Positions 6,722-14,438 of a stretch of 20,619 nucleotides of DNA are shown here, one piece after another. Origin of the DNA: a virus. The DNA lies in IMG/VR virus record IMGVR_UViG_3300046011_006931, positions 1-20,619 of that record. One strand, 5' to 3'. The translations under genes were made by a program, and so were the position numbers. The notes beneath the pieces are model-generated. The model worked only from the letters and a program-made list of their open reading frames with translations, did no database searches and was not told where the DNA came from. The first letter of the stretch is position 1. Every line of letters starts with the position of its first letter.

Positions 6722-8381
6722 TTTTAGTTTAGGTATTTGTTTTAATAATAGTGATCCGTTAAATTTCGGTAGAATACTTGTTGTTTCTTACGAAGAATAT
6801 AAGGAACATGTTTCTTATTCATCTATTGAGAATGCAATTGATTTATTGAACATAAATTCAATAAAATATGATAAATGGAGTGATAGTGGTGTTGGTGCTA
6901 AAACCAGAGATCCGCATGTTGTAACCCCATTTTTACCAAATCAAATATCGGTTATACCTAAACCTGGTCAGGTTGTTAGATTAATTAGATTTGATGACGG
7001 AACTGTAAATTATATTGGCCCTGTAACACAAAATCCTTTAAAACTAAACACAACATATTTTGAGGAAAATAGTAGGAGAAAATTTTCCGTATCTAACGAC
7101 ATTTCAAATAGCGTTAACGATGCGGTCTTTTCTGGTTTTAACAATGAGCAAGTTTCTTTAGGTAATGATAGGATTCTACTTAGGTTAGATCATTTAGATA
7201 GTCAAGCTAGAAAAAAAACATATCCAGTGTTTCAATTATCAAAGTTTACAAAAACAATAAATTACACTGTTAAAGATGTTACTGAAACAACTAAACCAGA
7301 TGTTTTTTTAGATTATATGATTGAAATAACATTTGATTATACCAGAAAAGAAGCTCTTGATAGTAAGAATATTATATGTAGTATAAACCTATATAGTACT
7401 TTGGAACTTATAAGCACCAAACAAAACAATACTTCAAAAATTGTTAAAGGTTTGATGAAAAAAGATTATAATAGGTTTAAAAATTATACATCTGGTGTGA
7501 ATAATAACCAGTATGTTGTTAATCACACGCTAGAGTTTAATGATGTTGAATCAATAGATAAAACCATTGAAGATATTATTTCCGCTTATAAGACAAAAAA
7601 AATTAAATTTTATAACCCACAAACAATTGGTTCACAAATAATCGAATCTGAAAATAATATTATAAACCTGGTTAATAGAATACCTTTCAGATCTAATAGT
7701 TCTGGAGCTAATCACGATACAACAGACGAGGTTGCTGATTTAAAAAACTTTGTTGTCAGAATAAATCCGAATAATAGAGATACATATACAACCCCGAGTG
7801 CTGATTTACAAAACGAACTTGGTATACCAGCAACACAACCAACGGATTCAACATCACTAAATTATGTTAGGTTTAAAGAATTTAACGGTTTTATACGTAA
7901 AATTAGGAAATATGACAATGATAGATTCTTAGGTGATCAGGAATTGCAAGCACCTATTACAACAACAACTAAACAAACACAATCCACGGTAAATGATAAA
8001 GAAGTTACCGTAAACGTTAACTACGCTGATAAATTTTTATTTTTAAGTAGCTTAAACTCAAGAGATTATCTTGAAAGTGCTAATGATGGTATGAGTAAAG
8101 AAACAATCTCTAAATTTTTATCAAATCTTTCTTCGGACGATACTAATAGAAGTTATGAAACTTATGGTTTTGTTAGAGGTGAAAAAATACTAGATTTAGT
8201 AGATCAAATATTATCACTTTTCTTATCCCACGGGCATTCAATCGGGCAATCTGAAGGTTCTTTAAGTAAAAATGCTGTGGAATCGGTTAAAAATTTAAGA
8301 GGACAAATTGCTCAAGAAATAAATGGAAATACAACAAATTCCACGACAAAGATAATTAATCATAACTTACGTATTAATTAA
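6711..8381 (+). CDS. Baseplate protein with N-terminal OB fold (gp5-like, no lysozyme)
   Basis: This 556-residue protein starts with a pattern typical of the OB fold of T4 gp5 and related hub or spike proteins: LNFGRILVVSYEEY, then DPHVVTPFLPNQISVIPKPG, then QVVRLIRFDDGTVNYIGPV, ending at about residue 105. In gp5 that domain sits in the baseplate hub above the needle. The middle is beta-rich. A late segment LFLSHGHSIGQSEG has an HxH pattern, and the end is a short helical and Asn-rich tail. No lysozyme catalytic signature (E, D, T arrangement of T4 lysozyme) is seen, unlike T4 gp5. Its start overlaps the upstream coiled-coil gene by 11 bases. Other OB-containing baseplate proteins remain possible. 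Confidence 0.55.
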   Translation: MKADFSLGICFNNSDPLNFGRILVVSYEEYKEHVSYSSIENAIDLLNINSIKYDKWSDSGVGAKTRDPHVVTPFLPNQISVIPKPGQVVRLIRFDDGTVNYIGPVTQNPLKLNTTYFEENSRRKFSVSNDISNSVNDAVFSGFNNEQVSLGNDRILLRLDHLDSQARKKTYPVFQLSKFTKTINYTVKDVTETTKPDVFLDYMIEITFDYTRKEALDSKNIICSINLYSTLELISTKQNNTSKIVKGLMKKDYNRFKNYTSGVNNNQYVVNHTLEFNDVESIDKTIEDIISAYKTKKIKFYNPQTIGSQIIESENNIINLVNRIPFRSNSSGANHDTTDEVADLKNFVVRINPNNRDTYTTPSADLQNELGIPATQPTDSTSLNYVRFKEFNGFIRKIRKYDNDRFLGDQELQAPITTTTKQTQSTVNDKEVTVNVNYADKFLFLSSLNSRDYLESANDGMSKETISKFLSNLSSDDTNRSYETYGFVRGEKILDLVDQILSLFLSHGHSIGQSEGSLSKNAVESVKNLRGQIAQEINGNTTNSTTKIINHNLRIN

Positions 8382-8382
8382 A

Positions 8383-8390
8383 ATATTTAT
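8383..8390 (+). promoter_or_regulatory. Promoter-like motif ATATTTAT before the 458-residue tail gene
   Basis: ATATTTAT lies in the 13-base gap between the baseplate gene stop and ATG 8395, only 4 bases before the start. The core matches the recurrent element, but the spacing is shorter than at the other sites (14-18), so it would give a leaderless or nearly leaderless message, or may merely be an A/T-rich start-codon context. Confidence 0.25.
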
Positions 8391-8394
8391 TACT

Positions 8395-9771
8395 ATGGGT
8401 ATATACAGAACATATTTTGATAAAAACAACACTATTGTTAAAGATAGTAACGTTAATACTGGCAGAAACCAAGTGTCAGAGCTATATTTTGGTGATCTCA
8501 TCAGTAGGTTTTTGTTTTATTGCTCATTTGATGAGGTTATAAATCTTGTAAACTCTGGTGTTATAAATCCAAACGGTAACGTGAAACATATTTTAACAAT
8601 CAAAAATACAAGTAATTTTGATATTAAAGATATATTGAGTATCGACAATAATTTAATGTTCGGTAGTTATTTTAGACCAACCTCATTTGATCTTGAATTA
8701 CATGATGTTAACGAACTATGGGATGAGGGTAATGGTTATGATTTTGTTACTGGAATTCAATCATTCCCACAAAACATTGAATATATTTTAGGACCATCAA
8801 ATTGGATAAACGCTACAAACGTAACAAATTTCAATACACCTGGTGTTATAAGTGGGGGAACCAACCCAATTGCTGTACAACATTTAGGTTTTGGTAATGA
8901 GGATATTAAAATGGATGTTACTAATTTCGTAAATTCAATTATAAGTGGTGCAACTAGTGGTACAACATACAATGGTTTCTGTTTAAAATACTCAGATGCT
9001 ATTGAAGCTTTGACGTTCCCAGATAATAGAGTTTGTGCTCTTGGTTTATTCACAAGACATACACAGACATTTTTTGAACCATATATTGAAACAATATATG
9101 ATGATCATATTGATGATGAAAGAATAAGTTTTTATTTGGGTAAAGAAAATAAATTATTCTTTTATTCGGTTATTAACGGTAAACTAGAAAATTTAGACCA
9201 GGTACCAACCTGTACCATTAACGGTACGGGATATACTGTTAACCAAAAAACAAAAGGTGTTTATTATGTAACAGTTGGTGGTGATGAATCAAATTTTGTT
9301 AGTTACACAGAGTATAACGATATTTGGAGCGGGATTGTTTATAATGGGAATGCTAGACCTAATGTTAAATTAAGATTCGTCCCAATTGACGCTGATAGGT
9401 ATTACAACTTTAATATGGATGCTTTGGATGACACCAGATATGGTTTATCTTTGAGCGGTATAAAGGTTGGTGAAAGTTTACAGCAAGGTGAACAGAGAAA
9501 GGTTAACATCCTTTTAAGAAAACCATATACTGTTTCTGAATACTATGTAAGTAATAGTGTTTATTATAAATTATACGTTAAACAAGGGCCAGCTATTATT
9601 GATATTTTTGATTGGCAGCTAGCGAATAAAGCGTTAAATAATAACTATTTTACGATTGACACGACTTGGTTGGTACCACAAAGGTATTTTGTTGATATCA
9701 AAATAGAAACGAACGGTGAAACAACATTACATGGTAATGAATTACATTTTGATGTTGTAAATAAAGCGTAA
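8395..9771 (+). CDS. Beta-rich virion structural protein (tail or fiber)
   Basis: This 458-residue protein is rich in Asn, Tyr, Gly, Thr and Phe with short alternating strands, as expected of beta-sandwich virion proteins. The segment FTRHTQTFFEPYIETIYDD (about 222-240), followed by SFYLGKENKLFFYSVINGK, is the kind of repeated strand-turn seen in tail proteins of large Bacteroidota phages, judged from pattern memory only. No enzyme motif, signal peptide or membrane segment is present. It sits between the OB-fold baseplate gene and two smaller genes in the same direction, so a role in the distal tail, baseplate periphery or fiber attachment is the most economical reading. An exact family is not assigned. 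Confidence 0.5.
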   Translation: MGIYRTYFDKNNTIVKDSNVNTGRNQVSELYFGDLISRFLFYCSFDEVINLVNSGVINPNGNVKHILTIKNTSNFDIKDILSIDNNLMFGSYFRPTSFDLELHDVNELWDEGNGYDFVTGIQSFPQNIEYILGPSNWINATNVTNFNTPGVISGGTNPIAVQHLGFGNEDIKMDVTNFVNSIISGATSGTTYNGFCLKYSDAIEALTFPDNRVCALGLFTRHTQTFFEPYIETIYDDHIDDERISFYLGKENKLFFYSVINGKLENLDQVPTCTINGTGYTVNQKTKGVYYVTVGGDESNFVSYTEYNDIWSGIVYNGNARPNVKLRFVPIDADRYYNFNMDALDDTRYGLSLSGIKVGESLQQGEQRKVNILLRKPYTVSEYYVSNSVYYKLYVKQGPAIIDIFDWQLANKALNNNYFTIDTTWLVPQRYFVDIKIETNGETTLHGNELHFDVVNKA

Positions 9772-9774
9772 TAT

Positions 9775-10179
9775 ATGTATTTAATTTATATAAACCCACT
9801 TAATAAAAATTTTAAAGGTCAATACACCTATGAGTTTATCTTAACAAAACGTTTAGATAATGTTGAGTATGGTGATGATTGGGATGTACAACCAGCGTCA
9901 AGTGGTTCACCAACACCACCAAACGTTAAACAAATTGAATCAATTGGTATATTAAAATCTGACGATATTGAATTAGATTTGGCTATAAATTCAGACACAT
10001 TCTCAATGTATGATTGTGTTGAAGGTATTATAGCCCTTGGGTGGGAATCAGAATCACCTGAAATCGATGATAGATTGGTTTTTAGATACGGTGAGACTAT
10101 TGAGTCGGTAAAAGAAAAAATATACAGTAGAGATAAACTACTAACAATAATAAATAAAGAAGAAATAGATAAATTCTAA
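9775..10179 (+). CDS. Conserved-looking hypothetical protein in tail operon
   Basis: This 134-residue acidic alpha/beta protein has a hydrophobic start (MYLIYINPLNKNF), a Ser/Pro-rich loop (ASSGSPTPPNV), a strand-rich middle with DDIELDLAINSDTFSMYDCVEGIIALGWE, and a helical end. It starts three bases after the structural protein stop, and its stop overlaps the next start by one base (TAATGG). The composition and firm coding context make it a real gene. I do not recognise a function. Its location suggests a virion-associated or assembly role. Confidence 0.5.
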   Translation: MYLIYINPLNKNFKGQYTYEFILTKRLDNVEYGDDWDVQPASSGSPTPPNVKQIESIGILKSDDIELDLAINSDTFSMYDCVEGIIALGWESESPEIDDRLVFRYGETIESVKEKIYSRDKLLTIINKEEIDKF

Positions 10180-10994
10180 TGGAAAACACAGAAAAAAATT
10201 ATGATGATGTGATTGCTAAAGCAATTACGGATCCAGAAGGTACAATGCAAAGTTTAGATAACGCGAAAAATACGTTACAACAATTATCAGATAAAGTAAA
10301 TCAAGTAAAAGCTACTGCTGGTGTACAGGATACAAACAGTGGTATGCAAACAGAAGATGATTCTGCTAGTCAGTGGTCTTTTGAAGATACCATTGATGAG
10401 CTAATGTCTAAAATTTCAGGTTATACGTATTACGATTTACCATGGTCTAAAAGAAATACACCAAAAAGTGATAGATATAATATTAATGATGAATCTGGTA
10501 CAGTTAAAGCGAACGCATCTGAAGATGATGTTATTGAGTATGCTAATACTGTTTATAATGATATGGTTGACAATGAGTCTGAGGAGTTTAAAACTTTTGA
10601 TGATGCTAAAAACGCTTTAGAAAATGGGGGTCGTTTTAAAATTGTTAATGTCGATGACACCAAACAAATAGGTTTATTCCCAACTGAAAAAAATAAAGAA
10701 ATGCGAGAACCATCAAATACTGTTATTAGTAAAATGGATGATGCAACTTACCAAGCTTTTCTTGATGGGTTTAAAACCCCTTATATGCGCAGCCAAATTA
10801 ACCAAATCATTGATTTATTAAAAGCTAATAAACAAAAAGAAGCTTACACACAATTAAGACGATCTTTAGATTCTTTAAAAGAAAACAAAGAAAATTTGGT
10901 TAATTCAGAAACATTTCGTATTATTGCAGAGTCAGAAAAACCAAAATTGACAAAATCGGATATTTTGGAATTTGTTAAACAACGTAAAAAATAA
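10179..10994 (+). CDS. Hypothetical acidic helical protein
   Basis: This 271-residue hydrophilic protein has an N-terminal predicted helix with coiled-coil character (about residues 10-45, including LQQLSDKVNQVKAT), then a polar Asp/Asn-rich part with DDVIEYANTVYNDMVDNE. A Lys-rich helical C-terminal third follows, with IIDLLKANKQKEAYTQLRR and the ending EFVKQRKK. No catalytic motif, signal peptide or membrane segment is seen. It is translationally coupled to the upstream gene by a TAATG overlap and is the last long gene before a terminator. A structural, scaffold or assembly role is possible, but function is unknown. Confidence 0.45.
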   Translation: MENTEKNYDDVIAKAITDPEGTMQSLDNAKNTLQQLSDKVNQVKATAGVQDTNSGMQTEDDSASQWSFEDTIDELMSKISGYTYYDLPWSKRNTPKSDRYNINDESGTVKANASEDDVIEYANTVYNDMVDNESEEFKTFDDAKNALENGGRFKIVNVDDTKQIGLFPTEKNKEMREPSNTVISKMDDATYQAFLDGFKTPYMRSQINQIIDLLKANKQKEAYTQLRRSLDSLKENKENLVNSETFRIIAESEKPKLTKSDILEFVKQRKK

Positions 10995-11003
10995 ATTTGT
11001 AAC

Positions 11004-11135
11004 ATGAAAAGTAATCAAGAAAACCCAACACAGACACCTGTTGAAACACCAGTAAAGACACCAACACCAGTTAAGGATCCATCAAAAATTGACATCCCTA
11101 GCCCAAAAACAAACCCTGGTAGACCAAAAGCTTAA
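11004..11135 (+). CDS. 43-residue Pro/Thr-rich mini-protein
   Basis: This short open frame begins at ATG 11004, nine bases after the upstream stop, and ends with TAA 11133-11135. About a quarter of the residues are Pro, many in TPV or TP repeats (TPVETPVKTPTPVKDP). It ends in a basic PGRPKA. It contains no hydrophobic core, so it would be disordered. Support for it being real comes from its position between the operon and the terminator, the clean stop, and the non-random Thr-Pro pattern. It could equally be chance in A/C-rich sequence. No function is proposed. Confidence 0.45.
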   Translation: MKSNQENPTQTPVETPVKTPTPVKDPSKIDIPSPKTNPGRPKA

Positions 11136-11141
11136 AAAAAA

Positions 11142-11173
11142 TTTGGTTATTTAAAAACTTTTACCTACATTTG
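11142..11173 (+). promoter_or_regulatory. Bacteroidota-type housekeeping promoter
   Basis: TTTG at 11142-11145 is followed after 20 bases by TACATTTG at 11166-11173. This matches the Bacteroidota primary-sigma consensus, TTTG near -33 and TAnnTTTG near -7, with a spacer in the known range. Transcription would start near 11177-11180, about 25 bases before ATG 11205. The -7 element overlaps the left arm of the terminator hairpin that follows. It would drive the 378-residue protein, terminase and portal genes using the unmodified host polymerase. Confidence 0.6.
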
Positions 11174-11204
11174 CCTTGTTAAATATAAACAAGGCATTTT
11201 TTTT
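11172..11204 (+). terminator. Intrinsic terminator abutting a start codon
   Basis: TGCCTTGTT (11172-11180) and AACAAGGCA (11188-11196) form a perfect 9-base-pair stem around a 7-base loop AAATATA. Eight T residues (11197-11204) follow directly. The next base begins the ATG of the 378-residue gene. It should stop transcripts arriving from the tail module. Transcripts starting at the overlapping promoter would lack most of the left arm and so would not form it. Confidence 0.8.
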
Positions 11205-12341
11205 ATGAGAAACTCAGGACTACAATTGGGGGATTACCCAAATTTTATCGCTAAAGCGACAGTTACCGCATTAACCAAAAGAACACACCCTTTGGCTAAA
11301 ATGCCTTACTACGACCAATCCACACATCCAGAAAGCTGGAGAGAGGAAGTTATTGCGTCTGAAAGATATAAAGAGTTGGTTGACTCTTATTGTAACACAT
11401 TTGGGATTGATAAATCACAACTAAACCCAATGGAAGTTATGTTGTCAGCTGGTAAAAATTTAATGGAAGCGACTAATAAAGAGAACGGTAATAGGTTAAA
11501 ACTATGTAAACTTGCTGAAAAAATTATAAGAGAACAGTGGTTTATTGGTAAAGATGAGGTTATTTTTGATTTAGAAATATTAGAACCAGGTAAAATTAAA
11601 TTACCTGAGGAAATAAATATGGAATCACCTTTAACTGAAGAAGAAAAAGAGGAACTTGAAAATGAAATGGAAGATGAAATCGTAAAAAGAAGAACGATTA
11701 ATGCTCTAGCACAAGGTGCGTCATTAAGGGGTCATTATTTATTTCATTTATATCGTTCTGAAATTGAGGAGATTGTACCAGATATTACTGATTGCTACCA
11801 AAAATCTTTAATCGCTAATGACTTATTTTATTATTTAATTAGCGATGGGATGTTTCAACAGCAGATTGAATCGGCTGATTCGAATAATGCAGGTTACGTT
11901 AAGCTTGACTTTAGTGGGGAAACACCTAAAATTATAGCAAAAGCAATTAATTTGCCGATATTAATTCACGAAATGATAAAAGGTATCATCTCTTTATTAT
12001 CTGTGGTTGGTTTACCAGAAGAAAACACAGATAAAGTAATTGATTATACCGATACAATTATTTCTGAATTATGGGATATTCGTTTATTCCCTATTATATG
12101 GGCTAATTTTCACGCTTTAATTGATGAAGAAGATTATGACATTAAAAAATTAATCTTAATCGATCTCTTCAAAAGAGATGCTAAAGATTTTATTGATTTT
12201 ATGTCGTTGTTAGAACATCGACCTGATTACGCTAAAAAAGAGATAAAAGATATTGTTAAAGAAAAAAGAATGGAAATTATGGAATATAATTTTATTAAAG
12301 ATGACTTTGATAATATTGATTTAAGCGATTTAGGACTATAA
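11205..12341 (+). CDS. Hypothetical protein upstream of terminase
   Basis: This 378-residue acidic, mostly helical protein includes a strongly Glu-rich stretch (LTEEEKEELENEMEDEIVKR, about 143-162). It then has RRTINALAQGASLRGHYLFHLYRSEIEEIVPD and further helices with alternating hydrophobic residues. No nucleotide-binding, nuclease or membrane signature is seen, and I do not recognise a named family. The annotated ATG follows directly on the T-run of a terminator, leaving no room for a ribosome-binding site. An internal Met at residue 33 (MPYYDQS) is a possible alternative start, although the residues before it look coding. Its place at the head of the packaging cassette suggests a head, packaging or virion-associated function. 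Confidence 0.45.
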   Translation: MRNSGLQLGDYPNFIAKATVTALTKRTHPLAKMPYYDQSTHPESWREEVIASERYKELVDSYCNTFGIDKSQLNPMEVMLSAGKNLMEATNKENGNRLKLCKLAEKIIREQWFIGKDEVIFDLEILEPGKIKLPEEINMESPLTEEEKEELENEMEDEIVKRRTINALAQGASLRGHYLFHLYRSEIEEIVPDITDCYQKSLIANDLFYYLISDGMFQQQIESADSNNAGYVKLDFSGETPKIIAKAINLPILIHEMIKGIISLLSVVGLPEENTDKVIDYTDTIISELWDIRLFPIIWANFHALIDEEDYDIKKLILIDLFKRDAKDFIDFMSLLEHRPDYAKKEIKDIVKEKRMEIMEYNFIKDDFDNIDLSDLGL

Positions 12342-12346
12342 TAAAC

Positions 12347-12355
12347 TATTTATAT
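12347..12355 (+). promoter_or_regulatory. Candidate phage late promoter element TATTTATAT before terminase
   Basis: TATTTATAT lies in the 28-base gap between the upstream gene and the terminase, ending 14 bases before the TTG start at 12370. The core and spacing match the copies at 4187, 17459 and 18620. An ATG inside it (12354) is out of frame with the terminase. Confidence 0.4.
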
Positions 12356-12369
12356 GTAAAGAATAACAC

Positions 12370-14178
12370 TTGGCTAAACAAATTACTGATAAGAAAGAAT
12401 TACTAATAGAGTATGCGAAGTGCTCTCAAGATTTTTGTTATGTTATAGAAAGTTATTTTGAAACTTTTGACAAAACCAGAGAAGGGTATGTACCTTTTGA
12501 ACTTTTCGATGGTCAAAAAAAACTTGTTGATAATTACAAAAAACATAGATTTAATTTAGTTTTAAAATATCGCCAGGCTGGTATATCAACTGTTACAGCT
12601 GCGTATTCCGCTGTACTTACGGCGTTTGCTAGTCCAGATAGACCTGAGAAGGTTTTGATCCTTGCTAATAAACAGGAAACGGCAATTGAATTTCAAAACA
12701 AAATTATTAATTTTATCAAACAACTACCTGATTGGGTAAATGTTTCATTTGATAAATCATCACAAAAACACGTTAGATTATCTAACGGTTCGGAAATTAA
12801 AGCCGTTGCGACATCACAGGATGCCTTGCGTGGTTACACACCAACTGTTTTATTAATTGATGAGGCCGCCTTCGTTGAAGGTGGTCAAGAATTATGGACA
12901 GCGTGTTTGGCTTCAATCGGTACTGGTGGTAAAGCTGTATTGATCTCAACCCCTAATGGGTTAGACCCAATTTATTACGCTTCGTATGAAGGTGCTATCA
13001 AAGGTGATAACAGTTTCTGTGTTACACACTTAAAATGGTGGCAAGATCCACGATTCAACAAAGATTTACGTTTAATTAAGACTAAAGATATTGTTGATTG
13101 GATTCAAAAACCAGCATCTGAAAAAGATGAAGATATTATTGAATCGGTTATTGATTTACACCTAGATGTTATAAATAAATTTATCACTGAAGGGTATAAA
13201 CCACAATCCACATGGTATGAAAATATGTGTAGGGATATGAACTTCAACAAACGTATGATAAATCAAGAATTAGAATGCGCCTTTATTGGTTCTGGTGATA
13301 ACGTTATTGAAGGTGAGGTAATCAGAAAACAGGAACAAGAAAATGTTATTGACCCGATTGTTAAAGACAAGGCTTGGGATAGTAATCTATGGATATGGAA
13401 ATTACCTGAAAAGGGTCATAGATATATCTTAGCACTTGACGTATCTCGTGGTGATTCTGAGGATGCCACAGGTATGTGTATTATTGATTATGATACCTTT
13501 GAACAGGTATTAGAATATCATGGTAAAGTCCCACCAGATGTAGCCGCATTAATTGTGGATCAATACGGTAGGATGTACGATGCGTTATCTACATTTGATA
13601 TTACAGGTGGTATGGGTATCGCGTCAACACAAAAACTTAAAGAGTTAAATTATCCTAAAAAATTATTACATTACGATAAAGAAGGTGATAGTAATAGTAT
13701 GTACTTTATACCAGATGATAATTCCATCCCAGGTATAAATTTTGCTTCAAAAAATAGAAGAGGTCAAATTGTGGCTGCTTTAGAAGAAGCGGTTGCTAGA
13801 GGTGGTTTTAAAATCAGAAGTGAAAGGTTGACAGCTGAGTTAAAAAAATTCGTTTATAAAAATGGTAAACCAGACCATATGAAAGGTTCACACGATGACC
13901 TTATCATGGCCCTTGGTATGTGTTTATTTGTTGCAAACACCTCATTTAAAAGATTACAAGAATCAGATAATATGACCAGAGCTATGCTAGATAGCTGGAA
14001 GATAACAACTAATAACGCAAAAACAGAAGCAGACTATTTATTAAAAGACATAACTAGCTCACCAAACCCAGATAAATCATATTATAATTCTGATGAATTT
14101 GCATCAAGTAATAATATGATGAATACAAAGGAATTTGGTTGGTTATTTGGTGTAATGAAAACTAAACCTAATAATTAA
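12370..14178 (+). CDS. 17: Terminase large subunit (gp17-like)
   Basis: This 602-residue protein is close in length to T4 gp17 (610). The N-terminal packaging ATPase has a Walker A variant, YRQAGISTVTAA (about 67-78), Walker B TVLLIDEAAFVE (159-170) and coupling motif GKAVLISTPNG (187-197). The C-terminal nuclease domain has the first catalytic Asp in YILALDVSRGDSED (Asp357), an acidic residue in STFDITGGMG (Asp410), and the terminal acid pair in GSHDDLIMAL (Asp509/510), matching the RNase H-like fold used for headful cutting. It pumps DNA into the prohead by docking on the portal, whose gene follows after one small frame. The start codon is TTG, the only non-ATG start chosen here, because no in-frame ATG lies upstream and MAKQ is a plausible N-terminus. 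Confidence 0.95.
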   Translation: MAKQITDKKELLIEYAKCSQDFCYVIESYFETFDKTREGYVPFELFDGQKKLVDNYKKHRFNLVLKYRQAGISTVTAAYSAVLTAFASPDRPEKVLILANKQETAIEFQNKIINFIKQLPDWVNVSFDKSSQKHVRLSNGSEIKAVATSQDALRGYTPTVLLIDEAAFVEGGQELWTACLASIGTGGKAVLISTPNGLDPIYYASYEGAIKGDNSFCVTHLKWWQDPRFNKDLRLIKTKDIVDWIQKPASEKDEDIIESVIDLHLDVINKFITEGYKPQSTWYENMCRDMNFNKRMINQELECAFIGSGDNVIEGEVIRKQEQENVIDPIVKDKAWDSNLWIWKLPEKGHRYILALDVSRGDSEDATGMCIIDYDTFEQVLEYHGKVPPDVAALIVDQYGRMYDALSTFDITGGMGIASTQKLKELNYPKKLLHYDKEGDSNSMYFIPDDNSIPGINFASKNRRGQIVAALEEAVARGGFKIRSERLTAELKKFVYKNGKPDHMKGSHDDLIMALGMCLFVANTSFKRLQESDNMTRAMLDSWKITTNNAKTEADYLLKDITSSPNPDKSYYNSDEFASSNNMMNTKEFGWLFGVMKTKPNN

Positions 14179-14192
14179 AAATAACTAAAAAA

Positions 14193-14432
14193 ATGGGAAA
14201 TATAATTAAACAAGCTAGAAGTAGCGGACCTGGATCAACATCAATCGTTAGAGAAACTAACCCAAAAAATTTGGATAAAAATGATGCTAAGTCGTTACAA
14301 AGAAATGTTGATGCTATCAAATGTTCACCAGAGTCAGATGGTACAACAACATATGTGCAAAAAAAAGAATGGGACGAAGCTGGGGAAAAATACAAATACC
14401 CACCTTATGTTTTATGTGAATACGTAAATTAA
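14193..14432 (+). CDS. Small hypothetical protein between terminase and portal
   Basis: This 79-residue hydrophilic protein has a Gly/Ser-rich basic start (GNIIKQARSSGPGSTSIV), a polar middle and an aromatic end with KYKYPPYVLCEYVN. It begins 14 bases after the terminase stop and ends 6 bases before the portal start, so it is co-transcribed with both. In T4 this slot holds the sheath and tube genes (18, 19), to which this short protein has no resemblance. Function is unknown, but co-placement suggests a head or packaging accessory. Confidence 0.55.
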   Translation: MGNIIKQARSSGPGSTSIVRETNPKNLDKNDAKSLQRNVDAIKCSPESDGTTTYVQKKEWDEAGEKYKYPPYVLCEYVN

Positions 14433-14438
14433 AAATAT

